A stretch of 64,000 nucleotides of DNA from contig DKOR01000013.1 in assembly GCA_002470825.1 (NCBI GenBank), forward strand, positions 1 to 64,000, given 5' to 3'. Origin of the DNA: Thiotrichaceae bacterium UBA7357 (GTDB lineage Bacteria > Pseudomonadota > Gammaproteobacteria > Eutrophobiales > Eutrophobiaceae). A program made the translations under genes and the position numbers. Positions 47,204 through 56,360 of the stretch are shown here, in pieces (position 1 is the first letter of the stretch; every line of letters begins with the position of its first letter). Under the pieces are notes generated by a model, which worked only from the letters and a program-made list of their open reading frames with translations, had not been told where the DNA came from and searched no databases.

Positions 47204-48238
47204 TTATATTGCCAAGAGTTCCTTTAGCATTGTATCAATCTGTGCCTGACAATCAGGGTCGGTTCCAAACAATGCAAGATGTCCATCTATACTGTTGATG
47301 ATTTTCAACTTACTGTTAGGTACGAGTTGTTGTTCAACTTTGCAATCAGTGGGCGGAAAGAACATATCATGACTAATTGGCATGACATATGTTTTAGCGG
47401 TTATTCTACCTAATGCCGCAGTTAAATCACCACCGGTATGCCGGCTCACGTCACCACGCTGCCATTTCCACGCCATGCATATCAAATTATTCGGATCCAT
47501 CGGCGCAAAATAACCGGTCATAAATTCATCGACAAACGCTTGCATTGATTCAAAGCCGAGGGCTACATGACGGTTTTGCCTAAAAAACTCAGTACTCCAA
47601 CCCATCACAGTCCACAACTTTGCATGTCTTTTCAAACCGGCAGCCACTTCTGTTGAATCTACATAAGCACCATTATAGAATTTTGGATCCGTTATAATGG
47701 CCTCGACGAGAGTCTCAGTGTATGTGAAATCATGCTCGGTATTTTTTGCAGTTCCGGCGATCGGTGCGGCACGTTGAACCATATCAGGGTAACGCACTGC
47801 CCACTCATACGTTTGCTGTGCACCCATTGAACCACCAACAACAAGCACAAGGCTTGTTATACCAAATATCTGAGTCAATAATTTATGCTGTGCTCGTACA
47901 TCATCACCAATGCGTACCTTCGGAAATAATGCTCCATCAGAATTATGTGGTGAAGTCGACAGACCGCCACCGATCTGGTTAACTACCACAATGAAATACT
48001 TATCTGGATCGAGTGCCCGACCAGAACCTATGTAAACGTCTTCCATTATCTTACTGGTTCCTGAATACCAAGTAGTAACAAGGATTGCGTTATTCTTTTC
48101 GTTATTAAGCGTGCCATGTGTGACAACCGCAAGCTGGCAATTTGAAATTAAACCACCTTCTTCCAACTCTAATGTACCAATATCTATAAGTTCATAAGGC
48201 CCGTGTCCTTCTTGGCCATAATAACTATTCGTCGTCAT
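47204..48238 (-). CDS. MetX-like alpha/beta hydrolase (homoserine O-acetyltransferase family)
   Basis: A 344-residue alpha/beta-hydrolase related to homoserine O-acyltransferases. The nucleophile is S137 in GGSMGAQQTYEWAVRYPD, the acid is in SHDMFFPPTD, and the histidine is in SIDGHLALFG. The HGTLN and NQIGGGLSTSP segments also match the family. It is shorter than typical MetX (about 370-380), and the oxyanion signature GGSMGGMQ reads GGSMGAQQ. Such paralogues can be hydrolases rather than acetyltransferases. The start at 48238 follows a GGGGGAG ribosome site. No other methionine genes are near. Confidence 0.75.
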   Translation of the reverse strand: MTTNSYYGQEGHGPYELIDIGTLELEEGGLISNCQLAVVTHGTLNNEKNNAILVTTWYSGTSKIMEDVYIGSGRALDPDKYFIVVVNQIGGGLSTSPHNSDGALFPKVRIGDDVRAQHKLLTQIFGITSLVLVVGGSMGAQQTYEWAVRYPDMVQRAAPIAGTAKNTEHDFTYTETLVEAIITDPKFYNGAYVDSTEVAAGLKRHAKLWTVMGWSTEFFRQNRHVALGFESMQAFVDEFMTGYFAPMDPNNLICMAWKWQRGDVSRHTGGDLTAALGRITAKTYVMPISHDMFFPPTDCKVEQQLVPNSKLKIINSIDGHLALFGTDPDCQAQIDTMLKELLAI

Positions 48239-48631
48239 ATATATCTCCCCCCCAAGATTGAAGTAACTTTTCGGTTGTAGTTTATGCAAAACACGGGCAC
48301 ATTCATTATGATGCTAAACTTTGTAATAGAACGAGCCCAAATCAATTAAGCCTATCAATGGTTTAATATTATCTGACCCTTCAGTTTTCCAAAATCATAA
48401 CATTGCAGAAGTTAGATCTGCAGCAATTATGAAAATAATCTCTGATCTTTTATTTACAGTTTCGTTAAACTTTTCTGTCAAGTTACCGCAGACTGATATA
48501 CATAAACACGCTACGTTACTTAGTAGTCTTTTCTTACCCTACATATCGCATGCGAAATATATCGAGGTTCATTATTCATTAATATAAATCAGTTATAAAT
48601 TTGATGACCTTGCAATTTTATTAATATCGTC
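48239..48631. other. gene-free interval, nothing recognised
   Basis: About 390 bases upstream of the MetX-like gene and downstream of gcvH. I looked for a SAM riboswitch or a terminator and saw no convincing fold or T-run. Confidence 0.45.
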
Positions 48632-49024
48632 TCATGAACCTTTATCTGTTAATCCCTCATAACTATTCGCATCAATTAATTGATCCAATTCGGAGCAGTC
48701 GTTTGACTTGATTATAAACACCCAACCATCACTATATGGCTCTGAATTCATCAGCTCTGGCGCGTCTTCTAATGACACATTAACATCCAGAATAATACCA
48801 CTTAATGGACAATAAATATCCGATGTTGATTTGACTGATTCCACTACAGCACACTCATCAGTCTGCCCATACTCACGATTTATTTCTGGCATCTCAACGA
48901 AAACAACATCACCTAACTCATCTTGTGCAAAGTCGGTTATTCCGACTCGATAGACATTTTCGCCCATATCTTCTAACCAAACATGTGTATCTGTATATTT
49001 TAAATCGGAAGGAATACTATGCAT
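48632..49024 (-). CDS. gcvH: glycine cleavage system H protein (stand-alone)
   Basis: Lipoyl carrier protein. The 130-residue protein starts MHSIPSDLKYTDTHVW and has the lipoylation lysine K65 in VVESVKSTSDIY, the normal place. In-frame GTG codons upstream would add up to four residues. No gcvT, gcvP or lpd genes flank it, so it may serve a cleavage system encoded elsewhere or act in lipoate transfer. gcvR, its potential regulator, is 26 kb away. Confidence 0.94.
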   Translation of the reverse strand: MHSIPSDLKYTDTHVWLEDMGENVYRVGITDFAQDELGDVVFVEMPEINREYGQTDECAVVESVKSTSDIYCPLSGIILDVNVSLEDAPELMNSEPYSDGWVFIIKSNDCSELDQLIDANSYEGLTDKGS

Positions 49025-49113
49025 TATTTTTACCACTCTTTTTTATTAAATTGAATAGCTATGTACGGCTAGTTTAAGATAGGAGTAGGATATCCGTCTT
49101 TTTCTATACACCC

Positions 49114-50160
49114 CTATTTTTCATCAAAGATAACCAGATGATCTATTTCTAAACGTATACCAATAGGCTCATTTATCGGGTGATCATGATGACTCGGTAC
49201 AAGGCTCAAAATACGTAATCCACTTTCTAGCTGAAGCGTGTATAAAAATTCAGCTCCCCTGAATGCCTTGTCTACAACTCGCGCTGCCATATCACTGTTG
49301 TCATCATGTAAAATATCATCCGGCCTAATGAGAACTCGTACTTTTTTGCCTATCACTGTTTGATGAGTAGCTGCGCTTTGAATAACACCAATCTCTGTTT
49401 TAACCTCTTTATTATTGATAACTTCTCCCGAAATAAAGACACCTTCCCCAATAAAACCTGCAACTACTTCTGTTTTTGGTTTGTGATAAAGATCAAATGC
49501 ATTATCCCATTGAAGTAAATGGCCATCATTCATCACGCCAATTATGTCCGCCATTGCAAATGCTTCAAGTTGATTATGACTTACCATAATTGTAGTTATA
49601 CCATCTAACTTCAATATAAGTCGTAACTCGCGTGCTATTTGTTCACGTAATTCTATGTCGAGGCTAGCGAATGGCTCGTCCAATAGCAATACGCCAGGAC
49701 GGGGCGCCATTGCGCGCGCCAAGGCAACACGTTGTTGTTGCCCTCCGGATAAACTGTGCGGATACTTATTTATGTGCTTCTCTAAAGAGAATAAGGTCAC
49801 TAATTCATCTAACCGTTGTATCGACATCTTTGTATTGTAATTTTTTAAACCAAAAACAATATTGTCTCTGACATTCATATGCGGAAATAAAGCATAGTCC
49901 TGAAATACCATCCCGATGTGGCGTTGCTCTACAGGAAGATGGTGTGTCAAATCACTGAATAGGACTCCTTTTACCCAGACTTCACCTTCATCTTGTATTT
50001 CTAAGCCTGCAATAGAACGTAACAAAGTCGTCTTACCGCAACCGCTAGGTCCTAGGAGACAAGCAATTTCAGCTTCACGAACATCAAAAGAGACATCTTC
50101 TAAAATAGATCGCCCTTCTATTGTTAAAGAAATATTTTTTATTTCGATTGCTTTATCCAT
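49114..50160 (-). CDS. fbpC: ferric iron ABC transporter ATP-binding protein (FbpC type)
   Basis: ATPase of a binding-protein-dependent Fe3+ importer. The 348-residue protein has Walker A GPSGCGKTT at residues 37-45, signature LSGGQQQRVALARAMAPRP, Walker B VLLLDEPFASLD and the switch histidine in MVSHNQ. The C-terminal TOBE-like domain (about 240-348) resembles FbpC and other iron or polyamine ATPases. It overlaps the permease gene by eight bases, last in the operon. Confidence 0.92.
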   Translation of the reverse strand: MDKAIEIKNISLTIEGRSILEDVSFDVREAEIACLLGPSGCGKTTLLRSIAGLEIQDEGEVWVKGVLFSDLTHHLPVEQRHIGMVFQDYALFPHMNVRDNIVFGLKNYNTKMSIQRLDELVTLFSLEKHINKYPHSLSGGQQQRVALARAMAPRPGVLLLDEPFASLDIELREQIARELRLILKLDGITTIMVSHNQLEAFAMADIIGVMNDGHLLQWDNAFDLYHKPKTEVVAGFIGEGVFISGEVINNKEVKTEIGVIQSAATHQTVIGKKVRVLIRPDDILHDDNSDMAARVVDKAFRGAEFLYTLQLESGLRILSLVPSHHDHPINEPIGIRLEIDHLVIFDEK

Positions 50161-51847
50161 GGCCTGGTCGTGATCGTGAGATTGAATTGCTAATGATAAT
50201 AACGGGAATGATACCTACAATCACTATCGCTAACGCGGGCACTGCTGCTTCGGCTAATAATTCTTCATTAGCAAGCTCATATGTACGCACCGCAAGTGTA
50301 TTGAAATTAAAAGGCCTTAATATAAGAGTTGCGGGTAATTCTTTAAGCACATCTACAAAAACTAATAATGACGCTGTCAATAAACTGCCTCGCATCATCG
50401 GCATATGAATACTTCTTAGAATATTAATTGTATGCATACCAGTTGTTTTTGCAACCTCATCCATAACTGGCTTTATTTTAACCAAAGCTGCTTCGATAGT
50501 ATTAATAGATACCGCTAAAAAACGAACTAAATAGGCAAAGACTAGTATAAACACCGTACCACTGATTAATAGCCCGCTACTGATATTAAAATTTTCTATT
50601 AGAAAATTATCTAATGAATTATCGAACCAAGCAAAAGGAATTAATACGCCTACGGCAATAACAGTACCAGGAATCGCATAGCCCATACTGACCAAACGAA
50701 CCATTATTTTATTGAGTAATGACTGATTGTTTCTATTTGAATATGCCATGAACAAAGCTATACCGACGGCTAACATTGAAGTAATAAAAGCCAAAAACAA
50801 ACTATTAAAGAATAATAGATAAAAATCTTTTCCTAGTACGTCTAAATAGGTATCTATCGCCCAGTTTATTAAAAGCGAAACTGGTACAATAAAACCAAAA
50901 GATAATGGCGCTGCACAAATAATTAAAGCAATTACGCCATGCCCTTTTGTTAGCCGTTGCTGCATCAAAGAACTGTAACGAGAGCTAGTATGGTGATACC
51001 GCGCTTGTTTTCGAGAGCGCTTTTCAAGATATAAAAAAACTGCGACAAAAACTAATAATAATGCGGACATCTGCGCAGCAGCAAGACTATTACCCAAACC
51101 GAACCATGTTCTAAAAATACCTGTCGTAAATGTAGATACACCAAAGTATTGAACAGTGCCGTAATCTGCCAAAGTCTCCATCACAACCAAAGAAAGACCT
51201 ACCATTATCGCAGGTCTAGCTAATGGCAAAGCAACGCGTCTGAAACCACCAAAAGCATTACACCCCAACGTGCGCGACACCTCTAGTACACAGACTGACT
51301 GCTCTATGAATGCTGCACGAGCTAATAAATAAATATATGGATATAGAACTAGCGATAACATCGCTATTGCACCACCCAACGAACGAACTTCTGGAAACCA
51401 ATAATCACGATATTGCCAACCGGTGATCTCGCGAAGAGTTACTTGTAATGGACCAGCCACATCCAACGCACCAGTATAAGTATAAGCAATAATGTAGGCT
51501 GGCACAGACATTGGCAACAACAAGGCCCATTCAAGTTGACGACTCAAAGGAAATCGATACATCGTTACTAGCCATGCGGGAATAACTCCAATCAATAAAC
51601 TAAAAAACCCAACACCGATCAATAGTGCAAATGAATTACCAATATAGTCAATTAAGACAGTAGCCCTTAGATGCTCCCAGACTTCATATTCTGGAAAAAA
51701 AAGAGAACCAAATACGATTGCAAGTGGAATACTAAAAAGTAATGAAATAAAGACTAATAATGAATTCCATCTAGTCACATTGAATGAGCTTATTTTAAAA
51801 TTTAAGATATTGAGTAATCTTTGAGCGGGACTAATTATTGAAGTCAA
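50153..51847 (-). CDS. fbpB: ferric iron ABC transporter permease (FbpB type)
   Basis: Fused two-domain inner-membrane permease. The 564-residue protein has about twelve transmembrane helices in two halves, each with the EAA-type loop that contacts the ATPase (EVSRTLGCNAFGGFRRVALPLARPA, and EVAKTTGMHTINILRSIHMPMMR). The fused layout is typical of the FbpB/SfuB iron family. It lies ten bases downstream of fbpA. Confidence 0.93.
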   Translation of the reverse strand: MTSIISPAQRLLNILNFKISSFNVTRWNSLLVFISLLFSIPLAIVFGSLFFPEYEVWEHLRATVLIDYIGNSFALLIGVGFFSLLIGVIPAWLVTMYRFPLSRQLEWALLLPMSVPAYIIAYTYTGALDVAGPLQVTLREITGWQYRDYWFPEVRSLGGAIAMLSLVLYPYIYLLARAAFIEQSVCVLEVSRTLGCNAFGGFRRVALPLARPAIMVGLSLVVMETLADYGTVQYFGVSTFTTGIFRTWFGLGNSLAAAQMSALLLVFVAVFLYLEKRSRKQARYHHTSSRYSSLMQQRLTKGHGVIALIICAAPLSFGFIVPVSLLINWAIDTYLDVLGKDFYLLFFNSLFLAFITSMLAVGIALFMAYSNRNNQSLLNKIMVRLVSMGYAIPGTVIAVGVLIPFAWFDNSLDNFLIENFNISSGLLISGTVFILVFAYLVRFLAVSINTIEAALVKIKPVMDEVAKTTGMHTINILRSIHMPMMRGSLLTASLLVFVDVLKELPATLILRPFNFNTLAVRTYELANEELLAEAAVPALAIVIVGIIPVIIISNSISRSRPGHG

Positions 51848-51857
51848 AGATTCTATT

Positions 51858-52865
51858 TTATTTCCAACCTACTCGGTCCATCAACATTAAGGCATCGATA
51901 TTGTGCTGACCTAATAAGTCAAGATTAAGTTCATCTGCCTTAAATTTTCCCCAGCTTTTCAGGACTGAGCTATTTTCTAGTTTAGAATTTATTGAGTATT
52001 CATAGTTTGTGTCGGCATACCATTGTTGCGCAAAATCACCAACTAGAAATTCCAATAATTGTATCGCTTCTTTTTTATTTTTAGCTGATTTCAATATCCC
52101 CGCCCCACTAACATTCATGTGCACACCATGGGTACTCTGATCTGGCCAAAATAGTCGTATTTTTTTTGCCGCAACTACATCACTCTTTTGAGATGACTCA
52201 AGCATACCAGCAAGATAATAATTATTTACTAAGCCAACATCACATACCCCGGCAGCAATAGCTTTAATCTGATCGCGATCGCCGCCTTTTGGTGGCCTGG
52301 CAAAATTACTCACTAGTCCTCTCCCCCAGCGTTCTACCTTTAAGAGACCATAATTAGCTATCATCGCAGCAACTAGAGATTGATTGTAAACATTTGATGA
52401 TGAACGAACACAAATACGATTTATCCATTTTTCATTTGCAAGATCCATATAACTACTAAGGTCATTCTTATCAACGCGATCTGGCGCATAAATAATCACT
52501 CGTGAACGTAATGATAAACCGAACCATTGCTTATCATCATCACGATAATTCTTAGGGATTACTTGATTCAATAATTTTGAATCAATCTGTTGAAATAGTG
52601 CTTTTTCTTTAGCCCTTACTAATCGCGCAACGTCTACGGTTAGCAATATATCTGCAGGAGTATTCCTATTTTCAGCCTCGAGACGTTTGAGTAATGTATC
52701 CGCCTTGCCTGTAACGATATTGACTGCAATTCCTGTTTCTTTAGAGAATTGGTCTAACAATGGTTTTATTAATGCTTCTTTACGTGCTGAGTAGATATTT
52801 ACCTCAGCTGCATTCGCTGATTGTAACGTGAATAAAAATATTAAAAGGTGGATGTATTTAATCAT
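51858..52865 (-). CDS. fbpA: periplasmic ferric-iron-binding protein (FbpA type)
   Basis: Substrate-binding protein of an Fe3+ importer. The 335-residue protein has a signal peptide (residues 1-19, ending QSANA), the class opening VNIYSARKEALIKPLL, and an adjacent tyrosine pair in VNNYYLAGM, the iron-binding tyrosines of this family. A Fur-box-like palindrome lies 38 bases upstream of its start (52903-52917), so iron repression of the fbpABC unit is likely. Confidence 0.93.
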   Translation of the reverse strand: MIKYIHLLIFLFTLQSANAAEVNIYSARKEALIKPLLDQFSKETGIAVNIVTGKADTLLKRLEAENRNTPADILLTVDVARLVRAKEKALFQQIDSKLLNQVIPKNYRDDDKQWFGLSLRSRVIIYAPDRVDKNDLSSYMDLANEKWINRICVRSSSNVYNQSLVAAMIANYGLLKVERWGRGLVSNFARPPKGGDRDQIKAIAAGVCDVGLVNNYYLAGMLESSQKSDVVAAKKIRLFWPDQSTHGVHMNVSGAGILKSAKNKKEAIQLLEFLVGDFAQQWYADTNYEYSINSKLENSSVLKSWGKFKADELNLDLLGQHNIDALMLMDRVGWK

Positions 52866-52902
52866 TATACTTTTTCAAAACAATAAAAAACTCAAGTATA
52901 AA

Positions 52903-52917
52903 TGATAATGATTCTGA
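52903..52917 (-). promoter_or_regulatory. Fur-box-like site upstream of fbpA
   Basis: The top strand reads TGATAATGATTCTGA, matching the 7-1-7 Fur motif TGATAATNATTATCA at all but two positions. It lies between the PepSY gene and fbpA, and a TATACT (-10-like, minus strand) at 52895-52900 sits next to it. Confidence 0.55.
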
Positions 52918-52938
52918 GTTACATTTGATTCTTTTTAT

Positions 52939-53667
52939 TTATAGCCGCTGCCACCACATCCACACACCAGTACAAGATAAAAAAAGCATTAGGATTGCAA
53001 TTAAATCAACAAAATAGACACCCCAGGAGCCGACAAATCTTCCACTATGTATGTCTATCAGTAACCTTTCTATTGTTAAACCACTCCCTCGATACTGTTG
53101 TAATAAATTATCATACAATTCTGTAGGTATTGCTGATGCAACAGACCAAATAGCCTCAAGATACTCATATTCCTTCCACTCAAGTTCATTAGTATCTACA
53201 TGGTAATATCCATGGGCAGCTTTTATGACAATATCACCATTCTCATCCTGCCCTATTTCTCTCATCCCAGCAGGCACTCCTGCCGCCCCAGTCAGATGTT
53301 CAATAAGTTCTCCATCTTTTGTAATGATTGTCAATTGACCGTCATATGCAATGGTATAAATTTCATTGTTGCTGATGATGCCAACTAACTTTTCTACATT
53401 GTTTGATATTTCAATATTATTAAAATAAACACGTTTACCAACTTGAGTTGCCCAAGAACCGTCAACATTGTAAGCAACAGGCTCACTAACAGGATTTATC
53501 TGATAAAAATCAAGTAGCCATTCTGTCTTAATAAATTTTTTGTTAAGCTCTAGTTCTTCACTATGATTTATTGCAATACCACTAATCACTATACAAATCA
53601 CAAACAAAGCAGCAAAAATTCCAAACTTTTTGTGCCATCTTTGAATCAATAAAATATAATTTTTCAA
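52939..53667 (-). CDS. PepSY-associated membrane protein
   Basis: A 242-residue inner-membrane protein of the PepSY-associated TM type (PiuB-like), often found with iron uptake genes. Helices lie at residues about 12-33 (FGIFAALFVICIVISGIAINH) and 215-238 (YFVDLIAILMLFLSCTGVWMWW), with a periplasmic domain between; SGIAINH and IHSGRFVGSWGVYFVDL are typical of the family. It overlaps the FMN-binding gene by four bases. It probably passes electrons across or along the membrane to the periplasmic flavoprotein; this is inference from family studies. Confidence 0.85.
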   Translation of the reverse strand: MKNYILLIQRWHKKFGIFAALFVICIVISGIAINHSEELELNKKFIKTEWLLDFYQINPVSEPVAYNVDGSWATQVGKRVYFNNIEISNNVEKLVGIISNNEIYTIAYDGQLTIITKDGELIEHLTGAAGVPAGMREIGQDENGDIVIKAAHGYYHVDTNELEWKEYEYLEAIWSVASAIPTELYDNLLQQYRGSGLTIERLLIDIHSGRFVGSWGVYFVDLIAILMLFLSCTGVWMWWQRL

Positions 53668-54185
53668 TCGATTTTAATATGTGTGTTTAAAAACAGAGCT
53701 AATTTAGCAACCTTTGTTAATGCATTAACTGATAGCGTTGCCCCTGATATGTTATCTATATTTCTGTCCAATTGATTTTTTTTAGTTAGGTTTGCTTGCT
53801 TGAATTGGTCAGTAAAAAAGGGATATTTGACTTCCCAACCGCGTGATTCGCGAAATATTAGAACATTTAATTGCTCAATTTTTTCATCTTTTACAACGAC
53901 ACCGGTAGTGATAGGTTTATCACGACCTATTTCTTCCAAAATCCAGGCTGTCTTTTCACCATTATCCCAATAACGTAGTCGTACTACGTGGATATCATAG
54001 CCAAGCATTGATTTAATCTGAGCTTTTAATTCTTTTGAAATCCACAATTTTTTTGAATTAGGTGGATTTTCTGCGAAGGCTTGCTCGAGAAATTCTTTGG
54101 GTTCAAGATATACTCCCTTAGCTTGGCTATGAGTGCTCAGGAATATCAGATTACATAAAATAGTTATTACAAGTACTTTTAACAT
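53664..54185 (-). CDS. exported FMN-binding-domain protein, probable flavinylation target
   Basis: A 173-residue periplasmic protein: signal peptide at residues 1-22 (ending HSQA), then a domain with the FMN_bind flavinylation motif D144-N-I-S147-G-A-T150, in which the threonine T150 would carry covalent FMN after ApbE action. It is translationally coupled (4-base overlap) to the PepSY gene. Such pairs are described as extracytoplasmic redox modules, in some cases for ferric reduction, which fits the adjacent iron importer. No apbE is in the window. Confidence 0.82.
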   Translation of the reverse strand: MLKVLVITILCNLIFLSTHSQAKGVYLEPKEFLEQAFAENPPNSKKLWISKELKAQIKSMLGYDIHVVRLRYWDNGEKTAWILEEIGRDKPITTGVVVKDEKIEQLNVLIFRESRGWEVKYPFFTDQFKQANLTKKNQLDRNIDNISGATLSVNALTKVAKLALFLNTHIKID

Positions 54186-54310
54186 TTCACATTCATTTCA
54201 ATTATTCAAGATCTTACAGTATTTGATATGTTGATGTACATCTCCATGCTTTAGACTAGTCACTATATCTATATGGACATGCATTATTACTAGATTTATG
54301 ATGTAAAGTA

Positions 54311-54341
54311 AAAATAAAAAGAGGGCGCTAAGAAGCGCCCT
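54311..54341 (-). terminator. intrinsic terminator of the porin gene
   Basis: Minus strand: AGGGCGCT and AGCGCCCT form an 8-bp GC-rich stem with a four-base loop, followed by a T-rich tail (CTTTTTATTTTT). It is 49 bases downstream of the porin stop and separates it from the FMN-binding gene. Confidence 0.85.
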
Positions 54342-54389
54342 TAATCATCACTACCAAAGAACTTATCGTTAAACGAAATATCTACAACA

Positions 54390-55613
54390 CTAGAATGAGT
54401 ATCCAACACCTAGGTTTAATGTCTTAGACGATGTGTCAGCATCTGTATCATCGGTGTTGGTGAAATCAAATTTGAATGCGACCTGGTCTGTAGGCCAATA
54501 ATTGAATCCAAAACCTATGCGCTCTTCTTCATTAGTATTGGAATAATCTAGTTCACTCCATCTAACAAACACACCTAGATCACCTGGCATGAAAGAGAGT
54601 GGAAATCTATATTGAGGTTCTACATAATATCCCCATTGCTCACTATCATCCCTACCTGCTTGTAACTCATCATCCAGATCCCATCTAGCGTAAAGCGCTT
54701 TAACACCGAGGCCCGAGCTATGATCATAGATAATATGTCCCTCGAATAAAGTGGCTGAATTCGATTCGTCAGTCGCGCCAGCAGTGATATCACTCTGGTA
54801 TTGAAAAGTACCACCAACTTCTAGACCGGGGGTGCCGGTATAACGAAGTCTCGTGGTTATTGCTCCGTGATCAGCATTTGCTGATGCAACTTTTTGTCGA
54901 CCGCTTCTTATATTAGTTGTTGTTTCAAGCCCGGAGTGTAGGACCACGTCGTAATTCAAGCCAGGAGCTAATTCACCATTCAAACCAATACCCGCTTCCC
55001 ACCACGTTGCAGGAATGATTCTTTTTTCCACTTCAGGTCGTTCAACACCATAAAAAGTGTTCGGTTCATGCGTATAATTGATAATACCTACCGGGATTAT
55101 ATCTAAGCCGGCGCGCACTCGATGGTTGTCATTAATATCCATTTCTATCCATGCTTGTTCAAGCTCGACTTCGCCTGGCTTGCCTTCTCCTGCTAATGAA
55201 TGTTCTAATTCTAATTCAGAGAAGAAACGAATATTATCTGTGAATTCATGACCAAAATATAAAACAAAACGATGAAAATCAACTTCATCATTCCCATCAT
55301 CTTTGCTGTTATAGTGAAGCTCACCATAACCACCGATACTAGTCTTATCAAACCAACCGCCACCAGAGCTTGATGATTGTGCCACCATTGCGTCGGTAGC
55401 TGCCTCTACTTCAGCAGCTGTTTCATCAACTTTCTTTTCGGTTACTTCTACTTTCTGTTCAGTCATTTCTAATTTCTTTTTCAATTCATCTATGACTGAT
55501 TGTTGCTCTTGTATCATTTTCCACATTTGATCTGCATCAGGGGTTTCTGCTTGAGCTGATGCACATATAAATATTGCCGATAACATTAAGAACAAACTTT
55601 TCTTGTAAAACAT
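54390..55613 (-). CDS. outer-membrane porin with N-terminal coiled coil
   Basis: A 407-residue outer-membrane protein: signal peptide at residues 1-22 (ICASAQA), coiled coil at about 27-75 (MWKMIQEQQSVIDELKKKL then EVTEKKVDETAAEVEAATD), then a beta-barrel from about 88 (SIGGYGELHYNSK) ending in GVGYSF with the terminal aromatic residue recognised by BAM. The opening is like OprO/P-type porins. The solute is unknown. Its place next to the iron locus and a Fur-like site 340 bases upstream suggest iron-linked expression, but this is not proven. Confidence 0.85.
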   Translation of the reverse strand: MFYKKSLFLMLSAIFICASAQAETPDADQMWKMIQEQQSVIDELKKKLEMTEQKVEVTEKKVDETAAEVEAATDAMVAQSSSSGGGWFDKTSIGGYGELHYNSKDDGNDEVDFHRFVLYFGHEFTDNIRFFSELELEHSLAGEGKPGEVELEQAWIEMDINDNHRVRAGLDIIPVGIINYTHEPNTFYGVERPEVEKRIIPATWWEAGIGLNGELAPGLNYDVVLHSGLETTTNIRSGRQKVASANADHGAITTRLRYTGTPGLEVGGTFQYQSDITAGATDESNSATLFEGHIIYDHSSGLGVKALYARWDLDDELQAGRDDSEQWGYYVEPQYRFPLSFMPGDLGVFVRWSELDYSNTNEEERIGFGFNYWPTDQVAFKFDFTNTDDTDADTSSKTLNLGVGYSF

Positions 55614-55743
55614 ACTAATTACCTCTATTAATAAAAAATTGGTATTTGTCTAAGATATAGTGGGAATTACTGACATTTATGCTCCGAAATTATTTACAAA
55701 TAAACTTCGATCAGCAGTAATGTATTTTTAATCAAACAAGATC

Positions 55744-55825
55744 CTCAAAATTGATTTTTTCAATTTGAGTTTTCAGCCTGAACAGTTAAGGGCTGTAAAG
55801 GCATCTCAGACACAAAACTCAAATT
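55744..55825 (-). promoter_or_regulatory. leader region with mutually exclusive hairpins
   Basis: On the minus strand, AATTTGAGTTTT (55825-55814) is a perfect 12-bp inverted repeat of AAAACTCAAATT (55773-55762), with a smaller CAGCC/GGCTG hairpin between. The second arm can pair instead with TCAATTTTGAG (55754-55744). The two folds exclude each other, as in attenuators. Whether this is transcribed as the porin leader is inferred from position. Confidence 0.4.
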
Positions 55826-55952
55826 AATTACTCACATCAGCTTTACGATCTATTTTGACGTCAGTTTAAGTAACCGTATTGCAGGCACAGCCATGCATAA
55901 CGATAAACATCAGTAACTCTTATCTAATTGTTAATACGAAGTGTAATACAAA

Positions 55953-55967
55953 TGATAATTATTATCA
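55953..55967. promoter_or_regulatory. Fur box, perfect 7-1-7 palindrome
   Basis: TGATAATTATTATCA matches the 7-1-7 Fur consensus exactly. On the minus strand TTGATA overlaps it and TACACT lies 17 bases further on, a possible Fur-repressed promoter reading towards the porin. Confidence 0.65.
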
Positions 55968-56360
55968 ATAAGATATTGATTAAAAGATCGTATATTTTAA
56001 TATCTTCATATTTTTCAGTTATTTATGAATCGTATTATCGTTAGTTTATTGATCAAATTATAGCGAACTAAGCTAATTTTGAAAAATAGACAGAGATTGG
56101 TGATGCCTAGAGCGAATAAAATATTAGAATTAATATGATAAGAAATGATACAAGCACCCGATGACCCCGTCGTTCAAAATCATCGCAAGCAAAAAATCTT
56201 ATTTTGGTCAAATTCATACATATTTTATTCTGTAAAATCAGTTGGCCTATTTATACTATACGATATACTTCATGCTTTACTACACATTAACTAGACTAGC
56301 TATTTATAACTGGGAGATTAATTTCTCGAAATTGTAATTACATAATCAGTATCTATTTAT

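Larger units (their letters stand above)
55614..56360. other. 747-base gene-free interval between porin and prlC
   Basis: Contains the Fur-like palindrome (55953-55967) and, nearer the porin, a set of alternative hairpins (55744-55825). Short minus-strand frames start near 55900, but none has more than about 14 codons with a good ribosome site. The part from 56000 to 56360 is AT-rich and shows nothing recognisable. Confidence 0.5.

Noticed and set aside
48239..48631. Possible SAM riboswitch upstream of the MetX-like gene
   Set aside because: No recognisable SAM-riboswitch core helices or downstream terminator seen.
55860..55915. Tiny minus-strand frames with a GCAC cysteine pair upstream of the porin
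   Set aside because: Only about 14 codons, no ribosome site and competing frames, so not supportable as a gene.
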